This document shows, one piece after another, positions 42,634-51,750 of a stretch of 64,000 bases of DNA. The notes under the pieces were generated by a model that worked only from the letters and a program-made list of their open reading frames with translations, did not search any database and was not told the origin of the DNA. The position numbers and the translations under genes were made by a program. Every line of letters starts with the position of its first letter. Position 1 is the first letter of the stretch. The stretch spans positions 4,390,001-4,454,000 of the forward strand of contig NZ_CP109171.1 in assembly GCF_036246005.1 (NCBI RefSeq), in the 5' to 3' direction. Origin of the DNA: Streptomyces sp. NBC_01723. GTDB taxonomy: Bacteria; Actinomycetota; Actinomycetes; Streptomycetales; Streptomycetaceae.

Positions 42634-43008
42634 CTAACCTCTGCGGAGGAACCTGCTCTGGCCTCGGTGCTTGCCCGGCCTCCGGCCAGCCGTCGGTTGT
42701 CCCACCACAGAGTCTTCGCTCGGCTGGGTGGAGCGGCCCGGGCAGTCCTTGCTGAGGAGGGATTGCCAGACCCTTTCCTGGAGTGCTCGGATGCAGGGTC
42801 CGCATGCGTACATCGGTGCCTGGGCGCCCGCGACACGGGCGGGGCCGATCCACAGGACGCGAGTCCACCGCTGTCCGCAGTAGAGCCAGCAGGGCCCGTC
42901 GACCCATTCGTTGCCGTCGTCCGTGGCCGCTGGTGCGGGTAGTCCACCGCGTGCGAACTCGGCTATCCCGGGGATCACCCTGTGCCGTAATGCGGCTTCC
43001 GTGAGCAT
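42634..43008 (-). CDS. Small four-Cys protein, probable zinc ribbon
   Basis: A 124-aa protein with two Cys pairs (GPCWLYCGQRW and YACGPCIRAL) spaced like a zinc ribbon, and a basic, low-complexity C-terminus. No family recognised. It starts 19 bp after the CYTH gene, so it is the last gene of the operon that begins at the HAD gene. Confidence 0.55.
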   Translation of the reverse strand: MLTEAALRHRVIPGIAEFARGGLPAPAATDDGNEWVDGPCWLYCGQRWTRVLWIGPARVAGAQAPMYACGPCIRALQERVWQSLLSKDCPGRSTQPSEDSVVGQPTAGRRPGKHRGQSRFLRRG

Positions 43009-43027
43009 GGTTTGTCCGCTTCCCTGG

Positions 43028-43615
43028 TCAGTGGTTTCGGACCGCCGAGGAAGCGTCCTCCTGCTTCTCGGCGTCGGAGAACAGGAGGGTGGGCTCGGCG
43101 AGGATGTCGCGGCCGGCCTCGCTCTTGTAGATCTCGTCGACGCTGCCGAATCGGGCTTCGGAGTAGTCGAGGTTCAGCAGCGCGGCGGCCTGCCGGACCG
43201 ATGCCTCGTCGGGCCCCTCGATCTCCAGGAAGGTGGGGAGGTCGGGCCAGGTGTCGAAGTCGAAGGCGACCTCGCCCAGGCGCCACTCCTCGCGGTAGTT
43301 CTCCTGGTAGCGCACTTCGGTGAGGCCGACCCGGCGCAGGATGTCGGCCATGGCGTGCAGGTCGGATACTTCGGTCTCGATTTCCTTGGTGCCGTCGATC
43401 GTGGTGGCGTCGGTGACTTGCTTGAGCGTGAGGGTCGATCGGGTGCCTTCGTCCCGAAGGCGGACCCAGGCCCCGCCGTCGAGGGAGTCGTTCTCGAAGA
43501 TCTTGCGGGTGAGGAGGGTGCGGGGGAACGCCTGGACGGCTCCGAGGGCGGTCAGCTTGGCCTGGAGGCCGGTGGCGTCGACGGCCAGGAACTTCGCCTC
43601 GTACTCGTGATCCAT
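43028..43615 (-). CDS. CYTH-domain protein (class IV adenylate cyclase/triphosphatase fold)
   Basis: A 195-aa protein of the CYTH superfamily, triphosphate-tunnel metalloenzymes that include class IV adenylate cyclases, thiamine triphosphatases and polyphosphatases. The ExExK signature is HEYEAKF at residues 3-9; further charged strands are AWVRLRDEG, LTLKQ, KEIETEV, RREEWRLGEVAFDFD in part and FLEIEGPDE. The tunnel residues look complete, so it is probably active on a nucleotide or organic triphosphate. It is 12 bp downstream of the methyltransferase gene. Substrate is unknown. Confidence 0.85.
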   Translation of the reverse strand: MDHEYEAKFLAVDATGLQAKLTALGAVQAFPRTLLTRKIFENDSLDGGAWVRLRDEGTRSTLTLKQVTDATTIDGTKEIETEVSDLHAMADILRRVGLTEVRYQENYREEWRLGEVAFDFDTWPDLPTFLEIEGPDEASVRQAAALLNLDYSEARFGSVDEIYKSEAGRDILAEPTLLFSDAEKQEDASSAVRNH

Positions 43616-43627
43616 GGGGTCCTTCTC

Positions 43628-44290
43628 TCAGAAGTGGTCGGTGAAGGGGGACGTTCGGGCTGCCATGAGCAGGCCCATGCGGTGGGTGTGGTCCTCAGGC
43701 TGGCCGACGTGGGCCCGTTCCGTGAACTCGTTCGTGCGCAGGGTGAGCAGGATTTCCCAGTCACCGATGAAGTGAGGGAGCAGGCGCTCGGGGGAGGTGT
43801 AGTGCTCGGTCATGTGGTGGCGTCTTTCGACGGGCATCATGAACTCCGCACCGAACACACCGCCCGGGCGGACCAGGCGTTGCATGCGGTGGACGAACTC
43901 GGCGAGCGGGCGGTGGTGGTTGGCACTGTAGTGCCACGAGCAGCTCGTCCAGATTGCCTCGCACTGCACGCCCAGGGGCTTGCCCTCGAGGAAGTCGTCC
44001 TCAACCACGTGGACACGGGAATGGAGTTCTTCGAGCTTCAGCCGGTCGATCAGGCCCATCGCGTGGGCCTCGCTGTCACCCGGAAGGCGTACCTCGCCTC
44101 CGTGCAGGGCGAGCGCGTCGCGTTCGATGGCGACCACGTGGTAGCCGGCGGCGGCCAGCGGCAGGACGAACTTGCCGTCGCTCGCGCCGACGACCGCGAC
44201 GGTGGCGTCAGGGGCGACTCGCTCGCGCAGTGTGCTGAGGAACTGGGGGAAGAAGGTGAGGGTGTGCTCCCACAGGCTCTGGGTCTGCAT
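43628..44290 (-). CDS. Class I SAM methyltransferase
   Basis: A 220-aa methyltransferase-fold protein. Motif I is AVVGASDGKFVLPLAAAG, the acidic strand HVVAIERDAL follows, and a VVEDDFLEG segment plays motif III. Cys and Trp occur in IWTSCSWHYSANHHRP where the catalytic motif IV would be, so it is not an NPPY amino-methylase. GFMxP-type C-terminal strands follow. It has its own AAGGAGC site but its 5' 83 bp overlap the kinase gene. Small-molecule O-, N- or C-methylation is plausible. Confidence 0.75.
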   Translation of the reverse strand: MQTQSLWEHTLTFFPQFLSTLRERVAPDATVAVVGASDGKFVLPLAAAGYHVVAIERDALALHGGEVRLPGDSEAHAMGLIDRLKLEELHSRVHVVEDDFLEGKPLGVQCEAIWTSCSWHYSANHHRPLAEFVHRMQRLVRPGGVFGAEFMMPVERRHHMTEHYTSPERLLPHFIGDWEILLTLRTNEFTERAHVGQPEDHTHRMGLLMAARTSPFTDHF

Positions 44291-44849
44291 GGGAGTTCGC
44301 TCCTTGCCTGTCGGTTTCTGTGATCACACGGAGGACCTCTTCGGGGCTGCGCCCCGTGGTGTCGATGCGGCGCATCGGGAACGAGGCGTAGGCGTCGGCC
44401 ACCTGGTCCGGGACGGTTTCGATCAGTGCGTCCCACTGCGTCGCTGGCTTGTCCCGGGCGGCCAGACGACGGCGGCGTTCGTCGTCGCCGCAGACGAGGT
44501 AGTACGTGACCGGTGTCGGGAGCCGGCGCGGCAGCGTGACGCCGAGCCGAGCCCCCATGGCCTGGTGGGTGGCGAGGCACCGGGCGAAGTAGCTCTCGAC
44601 GACCACGGGGACGCCGGCGTCGAGGTGGCTCTGAATTTCCTCGGCCGCGGTGAACAGCGCGGAGAGGTAGAGGCACATCCGCGCGTCGGCGTTGGTCCGC
44701 TGGTCCACGGCCGCCCTGAGGGGCTGGTACAGGGCGGGCACGGTCGGGACGAGGACGGCTTGCCGGGCGGCGGCGAGCATCGGGGCGACGGTCGACTTGC
44801 CGGTGCCCCGTAAGCCCTCCAGGCTCTCGAATCGCGGGTGGTCAGGCAC
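44208..44849 (-). CDS. P-loop kinase, dTMP-kinase-like
   Basis: A 213-aa P-loop protein starting SLEGLRGTGKSTVAPMLA, with the catalytic-side YFARCLATHQAMGARLG segment and a lid-like GDDERRRRLAARDKP. It resembles thymidylate/deoxynucleoside kinases but is divergent, so the substrate cannot be named. The GTG start overlaps the end of the radical SAM gene by 8 bp and the C-terminus runs 83 bp into the methyltransferase gene. The chromosomal tmk sits in the core at 24,913, so this is not the housekeeping copy. Confidence 0.75.
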   Translation of the reverse strand: MPDHPRFESLEGLRGTGKSTVAPMLAAARQAVLVPTVPALYQPLRAAVDQRTNADARMCLYLSALFTAAEEIQSHLDAGVPVVVESYFARCLATHQAMGARLGVTLPRRLPTPVTYYLVCGDDERRRRLAARDKPATQWDALIETVPDQVADAYASFPMRRIDTTGRSPEEVLRVITETDRQGANSHADPEPVGAHPHLLPPVPQHTARASRP

Positions 44850-45744
44850 GGGCGTACACCACGTCCGGCACCGCGAGCGTGAGCTCGTCCGCGGGCGAGG
44901 GCTGGTGGACGATGCGGCCAGCGCTCTTCTCGTACCAGAAGGCGTGAGAGTCCTTGCCCACGGCCTTGCAGGACATGGTCAGGGCACCACGCGGGTCGGC
45001 CTCGATGCGGTCGATCTCGCGGGGCCCGCCGGTCGGGGCGCAGAGCTGTGGGGCGCCGTGCTCGGAGAGGTCCTCGTCGACGATCACTTCCAGGGGTAGG
45101 TCGGCCGCCGCGAGCTCTTCGCGGAGCCGGCCGTAGGCGGCAGGCTCGGTGACCAGTAGCTCGGGGTGGTTGGCGGCGTTGCCTACGGGCCGCAGGTGGT
45201 GGAGCTTGAGTTGCTGGACCCCGAGTCGGGCCAGGATGCCGGCGAGGGCGAGTACCTCACCGATGTTTCGTGAAGTCACGGTCATGGTCGCACCGGTCGG
45301 AACTCCGAGGTCCCGTGCCAGGCTCAGTGCGTCGAGGGCACTCTGGTAGCTGCCGTGCCTGCGGATGCCGTCGTTGGTCGATCCGACGCCCTCCAGGGAC
45401 ACCCTGAGGAGGTCCAGGTGCGGCGCGATCTCTGTCAGGCGGCGCTCGATCCGGTACCCGTTGGTGCAGATCTCGACGCGCTGGCCCAGTTCCTCCTTGG
45501 CGTGGCGGACGACCTGCGGGAGGTCCCGGTGGACGAAGGGCTCCCCGCCGAGCAGGGTGACTTCCTCCGTGCCGTACTCGTCCCGCATCAGGGTGAGGAG
45601 GCGACTGGCTTCGTCGGCGGTAAAGGCGTCCGCGTACTGAAGCCGCTTGCCGTGGAAGCAGTGCAGGCACGTGAAGTTGCAGCGGTAGAGCAGCTGCAGG
45701 TACAGCATCCGGATCTTCCTGATCCCGGTGACTTCCCTGATCAC
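44842..45744 (-). CDS. Radical SAM enzyme
   Basis: A 300-aa radical SAM protein. The [4Fe-4S] motif CxxxCxxC is YRCNFTCLHCFHG at residues 22, 26 and 29, and the SAM-binding GGEP follows in TLLGGEPF (66-69). A C-terminal LCAPTGG and MSCKAVG supply two more Cys but there is no clear SPASM domain. Such enzymes catalyse radical modification of peptides, nucleosides or cofactors. No precursor peptide is visible nearby; given kinase, HAD and NUDIX neighbours, a nucleotide-like substrate is a reasonable guess. GTG follows GAAGGAGCC. Confidence 0.88.
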   Translation of the reverse strand: MIREVTGIRKIRMLYLQLLYRCNFTCLHCFHGKRLQYADAFTADEASRLLTLMRDEYGTEEVTLLGGEPFVHRDLPQVVRHAKEELGQRVEICTNGYRIERRLTEIAPHLDLLRVSLEGVGSTNDGIRRHGSYQSALDALSLARDLGVPTGATMTVTSRNIGEVLALAGILARLGVQQLKLHHLRPVGNAANHPELLVTEPAAYGRLREELAAADLPLEVIVDEDLSEHGAPQLCAPTGGPREIDRIEADPRGALTMSCKAVGKDSHAFWYEKSAGRIVHQPSPADELTLAVPDVVYARA

Positions 45745-45816
45745 TTGGGCTCCTTCGGCTGGCTGCCTTTCGGGAACCCGATCCTGGCTGTCTGCCCGGG
45801 GACCTCGTCACCGCGT

Positions 45817-46542
45817 TCAGGGACGGCCCGAGGACGTCCTGGGACGTTTTCCGTCACCTGCGAGCGACTCCAGGACGCTTAGAAGGCGCTTGGCGTCTGC
45901 CAGGTCCTGAAGGACCTCGGGGGCGCCGGCCGCTGCGAGTTCCGCGTGATCGTGCAGACCGGAGGCGACGGCGACGATCCCGCACCCCGTGGCCAGGGCA
46001 GCCTCCACATCACGAGGGGTGTCCCCGACCAGGACGATGGGCGTGTCGACCCGGATGCCACGAAGCCGCTGCACTCGCTCGCGGGCGACCGCGACCAGAT
46101 CGGAGCGGAGATCGGCGTCCGCTCCGTAGGCGCCCACCGGCAGGTCCAGCAAGGAGTCGAGGCCGAACGCGGAGAGCTTCACGCGGGCGTTGGCCGCGAT
46201 GTTGCCGGTCAGGACAGAGGAGACCCAGCCGCTCCGTGCCGAGGCGACCTTCAGCGCTTCATGGGCTCCTGGCAGGGCCCATCCGCGCGAACGCAGCGCG
46301 TCCCGGCGCTCACTTCCTGCCCGTTCGAGGGCGGCCTCGATGCCGGGCCAGTCGGGTACGGGCAGCCCGTCCCGAACGAACATGTCGCGCATGATCAGTC
46401 GGTCCGTACGCCCCTCGGTGCGTGCTGGCTCCGACGGCTCAAACCCCGCAAGCTCCGAGAAGGCGGCGGCGTAGATCTCCTTGCTCACCCCCGCGTTCTC
46501 GATGAGGGTGTGGTCGATGTCCCACAGGACGATGAGCTCCAT
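45817..46542 (-). CDS. HAD-superfamily phosphatase
   Basis: A 241-aa HAD hydrolase. Motif I is IVLWDIDHTLIENAG (DxD nucleophile and acid), motif II TGN in SSVLTGNIA, motif III Lys in ARVKLSAFG, and motif IV VLVGDTPRDVEAA. A helical cap between residues 15 and 90 fits the phosphoglycolate-phosphatase-like C1 subfamily. ATG at 46,542 is chosen at the start of the motif I strand. It is the first gene of the six-gene minus-strand operon and is divergent from the Xre/PLD-like regulator. Confidence 0.83.
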   Translation of the reverse strand: MELIVLWDIDHTLIENAGVSKEIYAAAFSELAGFEPSEPARTEGRTDRLIMRDMFVRDGLPVPDWPGIEAALERAGSERRDALRSRGWALPGAHEALKVASARSGWVSSVLTGNIAANARVKLSAFGLDSLLDLPVGAYGADADLRSDLVAVARERVQRLRGIRVDTPIVLVGDTPRDVEAALATGCGIVAVASGLHDHAELAAAGAPEVLQDLADAKRLLSVLESLAGDGKRPRTSSGRP

Positions 46543-46631
46543 GCCGCCAGCGTAAGCAGCCATCGGCAGCACCGTGATTCCGCGACAACGTCCCACAACG
46601 TCCTTGCGCGATCACGCGTTGCACCGCTTGC

Positions 46632-47414
46632 ATGGTTTCTGTGAACGACCGACTGCATACCGTGCTCGCCCAACGCGGGGTCTCACCCGACGCGCTCGCC
46701 GAGATCTGCGAGGTCGACCCCAAGACAGTGAGCCGGTGGCTGGGAGGACGGGTTCCTCACGCGCGGCATCGCTTTCGCGTGGCCGGTCATCTGCGCGTGG
46801 AGGAGACCTTCCTCTGGCCGACGCCCTCCAAGCGGCCCGGTCCACCCCGCGACGGATTAGGCACCGAACTGGTCGGCACCTACCAGAACCGAGCCAGCGT
46901 GCCGCGGGACGTATGGCTCTCGCTGCTGCGGGAGGCCCGGCAGGAGATCAGCGTCCTCGTCTTCTCCGGCACGTTCTTCGCACAGTCCAACCCGCACGTC
47001 GCCAAGATGCTCTCCGAACGCGCCGCCGAGGGCGTCCGGGTCCGCCTGTGCTTCGGTGACCCCGACGGACAGGCGGTCGCCGTCCGGGGCCGCGAAGAGG
47101 GAATCGGCGACACACTCGCCGCCAAGATCCGCGCCTCGCTGACGTACTACCGCCCCCTGCTGGGCGAGGCCGGGTGCGCGGTGCGTCTGCATGACACCAC
47201 GCTCTACACGTCCATGTTCCGCTACGACGACGACCTCCTCGTCAATCCCCACATCTGGGGGCAGCCGGCCAGCGCCAACCCCCTCCTCCACCTCAGGAGA
47301 GCCGACGGCATGGGGTGGTTCGACAACTACGCTCAGAGCTTCGACGCCGTCTGGGCCGCCGCACGGCCATGGGCACCCGACCAGGAGAGGACCGCCGACC
47401 ATGGGCAGGACTGA
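46632..47414 (+). CDS. Xre HTH fused to phospholipase-D-like (DUF5919-type) domain
   Basis: A 260-aa regulator. Residues about 5-50 are a helix-turn-helix (LAEICEVDPKTVSRWLGGRVP), and the rest is an alpha/beta domain like DUF5919/PLD families (NRASVPRDVWLSLLREAR, EISVLVFSGTFFAQSNPHV, VRVRLCFGDPDG). There is no full HxKxxxxD motif, so nuclease activity is unlikely and it may bind a nucleotide effector. It is divergent from the HAD operon across 89 bp and overlaps the NUDIX gene by 14 bp. It probably controls the whole cluster. Confidence 0.78.
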   Translation: MVSVNDRLHTVLAQRGVSPDALAEICEVDPKTVSRWLGGRVPHARHRFRVAGHLRVEETFLWPTPSKRPGPPRDGLGTELVGTYQNRASVPRDVWLSLLREARQEISVLVFSGTFFAQSNPHVAKMLSERAAEGVRVRLCFGDPDGQAVAVRGREEGIGDTLAAKIRASLTYYRPLLGEAGCAVRLHDTTLYTSMFRYDDDLLVNPHIWGQPASANPLLHLRRADGMGWFDNYAQSFDAVWAAARPWAPDQERTADHGQD

Positions 47415-47868
47415 GTACTACAACGACCCGGCCGCGCCGAAAGCGAACACCCTTATCCCGGCCAGCAACCTGCTCGTCGCCGACGAGACGGGCGCCATCC
47501 TCCTCCAGCGCCGCCGCGATACCGGACAGTGGGCACTCCCCGGCGGAGCCCAGGACATCGGCGAGACCGCGGCCCAGTGTGCGGTCCGCGAGTGCCTGGA
47601 GGAGACCGGCATCATCGCGGAGATCACCGGCTTCCTCGGCGTCTACACCAACCCGAACCACATCGTCGCCTACACCGACGGCGAGATCCGCCAGCAGTAC
47701 GAGAACACCTACATCGGCCGCCCTGTCGGCGGTGAGCCCACAATCAACGACGAGGCCGACGGCGTCCGCTTCGTCCAGCCCGCAGACCTGGACCAGTACG
47801 ACATCCACCCGAGTATGCGCCAGCAGATCGGCGATTATCTCGCCGGCACTTATCCCTACCTCGGCTGA
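47401..47868 (+). CDS. NUDIX hydrolase
   Basis: A 155-aa NUDIX enzyme that would hydrolyse a nucleoside diphosphate linked to another moiety. The NUDIX box GGAQDIGETAAQCAVRECLEETG has all key residues (Gly49, Glu55, Arg63, Glu64, Glu67, Glu68, Gly70). It is translationally coupled to the upstream regulator. NUDIX genes next to activators are known in pSAM2-like actinomycete elements, where they are thought to influence element activation; here the link is suggestive only. It ends in a 13-bp convergent overlap with the HD gene. Confidence 0.9.
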   Translation: MGRTEYYNDPAAPKANTLIPASNLLVADETGAILLQRRRDTGQWALPGGAQDIGETAAQCAVRECLEETGIIAEITGFLGVYTNPNHIVAYTDGEIRQQYENTYIGRPVGGEPTINDEADGVRFVQPADLDQYDIHPSMRQQIGDYLAGTYPYLG

Positions 47869-48419
47869 GCCGCCAGAGCGGCCTCGATCCTCTCGACAGA
47901 GGAGAAGATCTCCGGCGCCGCCCGCCGGATGAACCGACCGACCACGCTGTCCGCGCCGTAGCGGTCGACGATCTCCGTAACCCGCTCCCGCGCGGTCGTC
48001 CGACCGCCATCGGGCGTCGTCGTCATGTCGCAGTACACGAGGGCGTCCACCAGCAACGGCTCCTCCAGCAGTGGGAACTCCTGCATCAGCTCCTCCTGCA
48101 ACCCGCGCTCCTCCGCCTCCAGCAGTGCGAACGAATGGTTCGCCACCAGCCGCGTCAGCCTCTCGTCGGCACCGTGCTCGTCTCGGAGGAAGCGCGCTCC
48201 GTCAAGTGGATGGAATCCCGTGATCGCCAGGCGAGGCGCGTACCCGACGTCATGAAGCGTTGCGGCGGCAAGGAGCAGGCCAGCATCTCCGCCGAGAACC
48301 TGACGCACTTCAACAGCGCGAGTAGCCACGCCTTGTGTATGTGTCCACCGCCGTGGAAGCGGACCGCTGAGTTCGGCTTCCGCTGTCTGCACTGCCCACT
48401 CACCGAACAAGTCATCCAT
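47856..48419 (-). CDS. HD-domain phosphohydrolase
   Basis: A 187-aa HD-superfamily protein. The metal residues are His27 (RRWTHTQGVATRA), His56-Asp57 (AATLHDVGYAP), His in FHPLDGARFL and Asp in LVYCDMTTTPDG. HD proteins hydrolyse phosphate esters such as dNTPs or cyclic nucleotides. It faces the NUDIX gene. ATG at 48,419 is preferred over an upstream start at 48,449. Confidence 0.85.
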   Translation of the reverse strand: MDDLFGEWAVQTAEAELSGPLPRRWTHTQGVATRAVEVRQVLGGDAGLLLAAATLHDVGYAPRLAITGFHPLDGARFLRDEHGADERLTRLVANHSFALLEAEERGLQEELMQEFPLLEEPLLVDALVYCDMTTTPDGGRTTARERVTEIVDRYGADSVVGRFIRRAAPEIFSSVERIEAALAAQPR

Positions 48420-48571
48420 GGCGTGCTCTGTGCCCCGGACGCTTCTCACTCAAGCCTCACCGGGGGGCGACGCTCGGCGGTTCGAAGCGGTCTCGACAGG
48501 CGCGGACTGGAGGAAAGACCAGGGACGAGAGCCTGGCGCGCGAGTAGGGCTGTGCCAGCAGGCATGCCTGG

Positions 48572-51500
48572 ATGACAATGGTCGACGGGACCGAACGTCC
48601 CCTCGTTTGTCCTATCCGTTCTGATGCTCTTGGAGCTCTCGCCGTGACGCTCTCCGTCCCGCCTTCGCCGACCGCGCTCGAAACCGTGTTCAATCGGGTC
48701 GTCGAGCGCAAGGCTGTCCGAGCCGAAGCGACACTGCAGGCGGACATCCGCCAGTTTCTGCTGGATGCGGACCTCAACCTCGGCGAGCAGGATCTCCTCA
48801 CACCCGTGCTGGAAGCGCAGGTGGGCGGTGGCACCGGTCACCGCATCGATATTGAGATGGGCGCGACCGTCATCGAGGTCAAGAAGGACATCAGCCGCCC
48901 AAAGATCCGCAAGGACGCGGTCGCGCAGCTAGCGAAGTATGTGCGTGCCCGAACAGAGCAGCGCGAGCGGCGGCACGTCGGGATCCTCACTGACGGCGCG
49001 GACTGGCGCGCCTACACGCTGGTCAACAACGAGCTGAATGAGGTCAACCATTTCGATGCCCGGGAGCGCAACGTCAGGTCGCTGGACTTGGTCCGGTGGC
49101 TCGAAGGCGTCCTAGCAACGTCCGAGGGTGCCGCACCTACACCAGATGCCATTGCAACCCGCCTCGGAGCGGACAGCGTCGCACACTCCATCGACAAGGC
49201 GGTTCTGGCTGCGCTGTACGAGGAGAACAAGAGTCTGCCGACCGTTCAGCTGAAGCGCGACCTGTGGTCTCGGTTGCTGCGCAGTGCACTGGGCGCCCAG
49301 TTCGAGGACAGCGACGATCTGTTCATCGAGCACACGCTCCTCGTGAATACCGCCTCGATCATCGCCCACGCGGTGATGGGCATCCCCGTGAAGGACACCC
49401 CGCCCGCTTCCTTGGTCAACGGTCAGCTGTTCACCCAGGCGCGGATCTCGGGTGTTGTCGAGTCGGACTTCTTCGGCTGGCCGCTGGAGATTGAGGGCGG
49501 CGAGGGGTTCATTCAAGACTTGTCTCGTCGCCTCGCCGGCTTCGACTGGTCGAGGGTCGAGCACGACGTACTGAAGGTTCTGTACGAGTCGGTGATCGCC
49601 GCCGAGACCCGTAAAAAGCAAGGAGAGTACTACACGCCAGACTGGCTGGCGGAAGCGACGGTGACCGAGGCAGTCCCCGATCCGCTGAACCTGCGGATCA
49701 TGGACCCGTCGTGTGGTTCCGGCACGTTTCTCTTCCACGGCGTCCGCCGCTATCTGGCAGCCGCACGGGACATCGGGCTGCCGCTGCGAGAGGCGCTGGA
49801 TGGGCTCCATGACCATGTCGCCGGCATCGACCTCCACCCGGTTGCTGTGGCGCTGGCCCGCGTCACGTACCTCCTCGCCATCGGCCGCGAGACGCTTACC
49901 TCTGAGGAGCGCGGCCCGATAAACGTCCCTGTCTACCTGGGAGACAGCCTCCAGTGGGACCAGCGCACCGACCTCATCGACCACGGCCACCTCGTCATCC
50001 AGACCGGCACAGGGAACCAGCTTTTCACTAACGAACTGCGCTTCTCCGAAGACTTGCTGCGCGACGCCGGCCGCTTCGACGCGATCGTGAACGAGCTCGC
50101 CGACAAGGCCGCCGACCCGTACCGGGTTAAAGGAAAGCTGCCCTCTCTCGTTGCGCTCTTCAATCGGCATGGGATCTCTAACGCAGACGACCGTGAAGAG
50201 CTGACAGACAACTTCCGCGTCCTGTGCGACCTGGTTGACGAGGGGCGCAACCACATCTGGTCCTATTACGTACGCAACTTGGCTCGCCCTATGTGGCTTT
50301 CCCGTGCTGAGAACCGTGTTGACATTCTCGTCGGCAATCCGCCCTGGCTGTCCTACAGGCACATGCCAGGCGACATGCAGAAGACCTTCAAAGACATGAT
50401 GCAGGCCCGCGGTCTGTGGAAGGGTTTTGAGGTCGCCACCCACCAGGACCTTTCTGGTCTGTTTATCGCTCGCGCTGTCCAGCAGTACCTACGGGAGGGC
50501 GGTTCTTTTGCCTTCGTCGTCCCCAATCCCGTGCTGGATCGCCCCTACTGGACCGGTTTCCGCAGCGGAGAATGGACTGATCCCGACCACCCCGTCAAGG
50601 TCAACTTCACCGGTTCCTGGGATTTGCGCCGGCTACGTCCTCACTTCTTCCCTCGCGCTGCCGCCGTCATTTTTGGCCGCCGCCGCCCTCTCGCCATCGG
50701 TCAGCAGGGCAACAATGCCGTTGCGTTGCCCAAGGCAACCGAGATCTGGACCGGAAAGATCGCCAAGAGTGCGGCTCATTGGGAACGCGCCAAGGGCTGG
50801 ATCACGCGGAAGTCGGGTGAGTTGCGTTACCCAAAGGAAGGGCTGATCAACTCGCCGTACCGGGACCGTTTTGCGCAAGGGGCTATCGTTGTCCCCAAGG
50901 TGCTCTTCTTCGTCAAGGAACAGGCTGCCAGCCCGCTCGGTCTCGGCGGCGGCCGAGTCTCGGTCCGTTCACAGCGCAGCGCTTTGGAGAAGAAACCCTG
51001 GAAGGAACTTCCCGACCGGGAAGGATCGGTGGAGAAGGAGTTTGTCCGGCCCGTCCTGCTCGGAGAGCACGTCGTTCCCTATCGGGTCATGGGCGCAGAC
51101 AAGGTAGTCCTGCCCATCGAGGGGGCGAATACCCTCATGGACGGTGAGCATGACCACCTCGATCGCTATCCGGACCTGGCGAAGTGGTGGCGAGACGCCG
51201 AACGACTCTGGGATGACAACCGCTCCAGCGAACGACTTTCCTTGATCGAGCAACTCAACTTCAGAAAGAAGCTGACTGATCAGCTCCCCGGTGCTCCCCT
51301 CCGGGTGGTGTACGCGAAGGCTGCCATGTACGTCACCGCAGCGCTGGTGGACGATCCGAATGCGATCATCGATCACAAGTTGTACTGGGGAACTGTCGCC
51401 ACTCGCGAGGAGGGCATGTACCTGCTGGCGGTATTGAACTCGGCCTACACCACTGAAGTCGTGCGTCCACTCATGTCCTACGGCAAGGACGAACGGGACA

Positions 51501-51724
51501 TCGACAAAGCCGTCTGGGAGCTACCCATCCCGGACTTCGATCCGGCTGACGCCAAGCACGCACGAATCGCTGAGATTGGTGAGGCCGAGCATCAGCGGAT
51601 CGCGGAGCTGAAGTTCGAAGACGGCAAGAGCTACATCCAGATCCGTCGGACCCTGCGCGACTTCCTTCTCAGCTCCCCCGACGCCGAGGAACTGGATCAA
51701 CTGGTCACTGAACTACTCGGCTGA
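48572..51724 (+). CDS. Type IIG-like restriction-modification protein (nuclease plus N6-adenine methyltransferase)
   Basis: A 1,050-aa protein with three parts. The N-terminal 220 residues hold a PD-(D/E)xK-like pattern (HRIDIEMGATVIEVKKDIS, residues about 91-106). Residues about 330-650 are an N6-adenine methyltransferase with motif I IMDPSCGSGTFLFHG (about 377) and motif IV DILVGNPPWLSY (about 588). The C-terminal 350 residues look like target recognition and end EELDQLVTELLG. Layout fits type IIG or PglX-like enzymes. The start is uncertain between 48,572 and about 48,644. It faces the pPIWI operon across a bidirectional hairpin, and its GC content looks lower than the flanks, suggesting separate acquisition. 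Confidence 0.82.
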   Translation: MTMVDGTERPLVCPIRSDALGALAVTLSVPPSPTALETVFNRVVERKAVRAEATLQADIRQFLLDADLNLGEQDLLTPVLEAQVGGGTGHRIDIEMGATVIEVKKDISRPKIRKDAVAQLAKYVRARTEQRERRHVGILTDGADWRAYTLVNNELNEVNHFDARERNVRSLDLVRWLEGVLATSEGAAPTPDAIATRLGADSVAHSIDKAVLAALYEENKSLPTVQLKRDLWSRLLRSALGAQFEDSDDLFIEHTLLVNTASIIAHAVMGIPVKDTPPASLVNGQLFTQARISGVVESDFFGWPLEIEGGEGFIQDLSRRLAGFDWSRVEHDVLKVLYESVIAAETRKKQGEYYTPDWLAEATVTEAVPDPLNLRIMDPSCGSGTFLFHGVRRYLAAARDIGLPLREALDGLHDHVAGIDLHPVAVALARVTYLLAIGRETLTSEERGPINVPVYLGDSLQWDQRTDLIDHGHLVIQTGTGNQLFTNELRFSEDLLRDAGRFDAIVNELADKAADPYRVKGKLPSLVALFNRHGISNADDREELTDNFRVLCDLVDEGRNHIWSYYVRNLARPMWLSRAENRVDILVGNPPWLSYRHMPGDMQKTFKDMMQARGLWKGFEVATHQDLSGLFIARAVQQYLREGGSFAFVVPNPVLDRPYWTGFRSGEWTDPDHPVKVNFTGSWDLRRLRPHFFPRAAAVIFGRRRPLAIGQQGNNAVALPKATEIWTGKIAKSAAHWERAKGWITRKSGELRYPKEGLINSPYRDRFAQGAIVVPKVLFFVKEQAASPLGLGGGRVSVRSQRSALEKKPWKELPDREGSVEKEFVRPVLLGEHVVPYRVMGADKVVLPIEGANTLMDGEHDHLDRYPDLAKWWRDAERLWDDNRSSERLSLIEQLNFRKKLTDQLPGAPLRVVYAKAAMYVTAALVDDPNAIIDHKLYWGTVATREEGMYLLAVLNSAYTTEVVRPLMSYGKDERDIDKAVWELPIPDFDPADAKHARIAEIGEAEHQRIAELKFEDGKSYIQIRRTLRDFLLSSPDAEELDQLVTELLG

Positions 51725-51750
51725 GAAGCCCTGCGCTTCAATCGGTCGGT

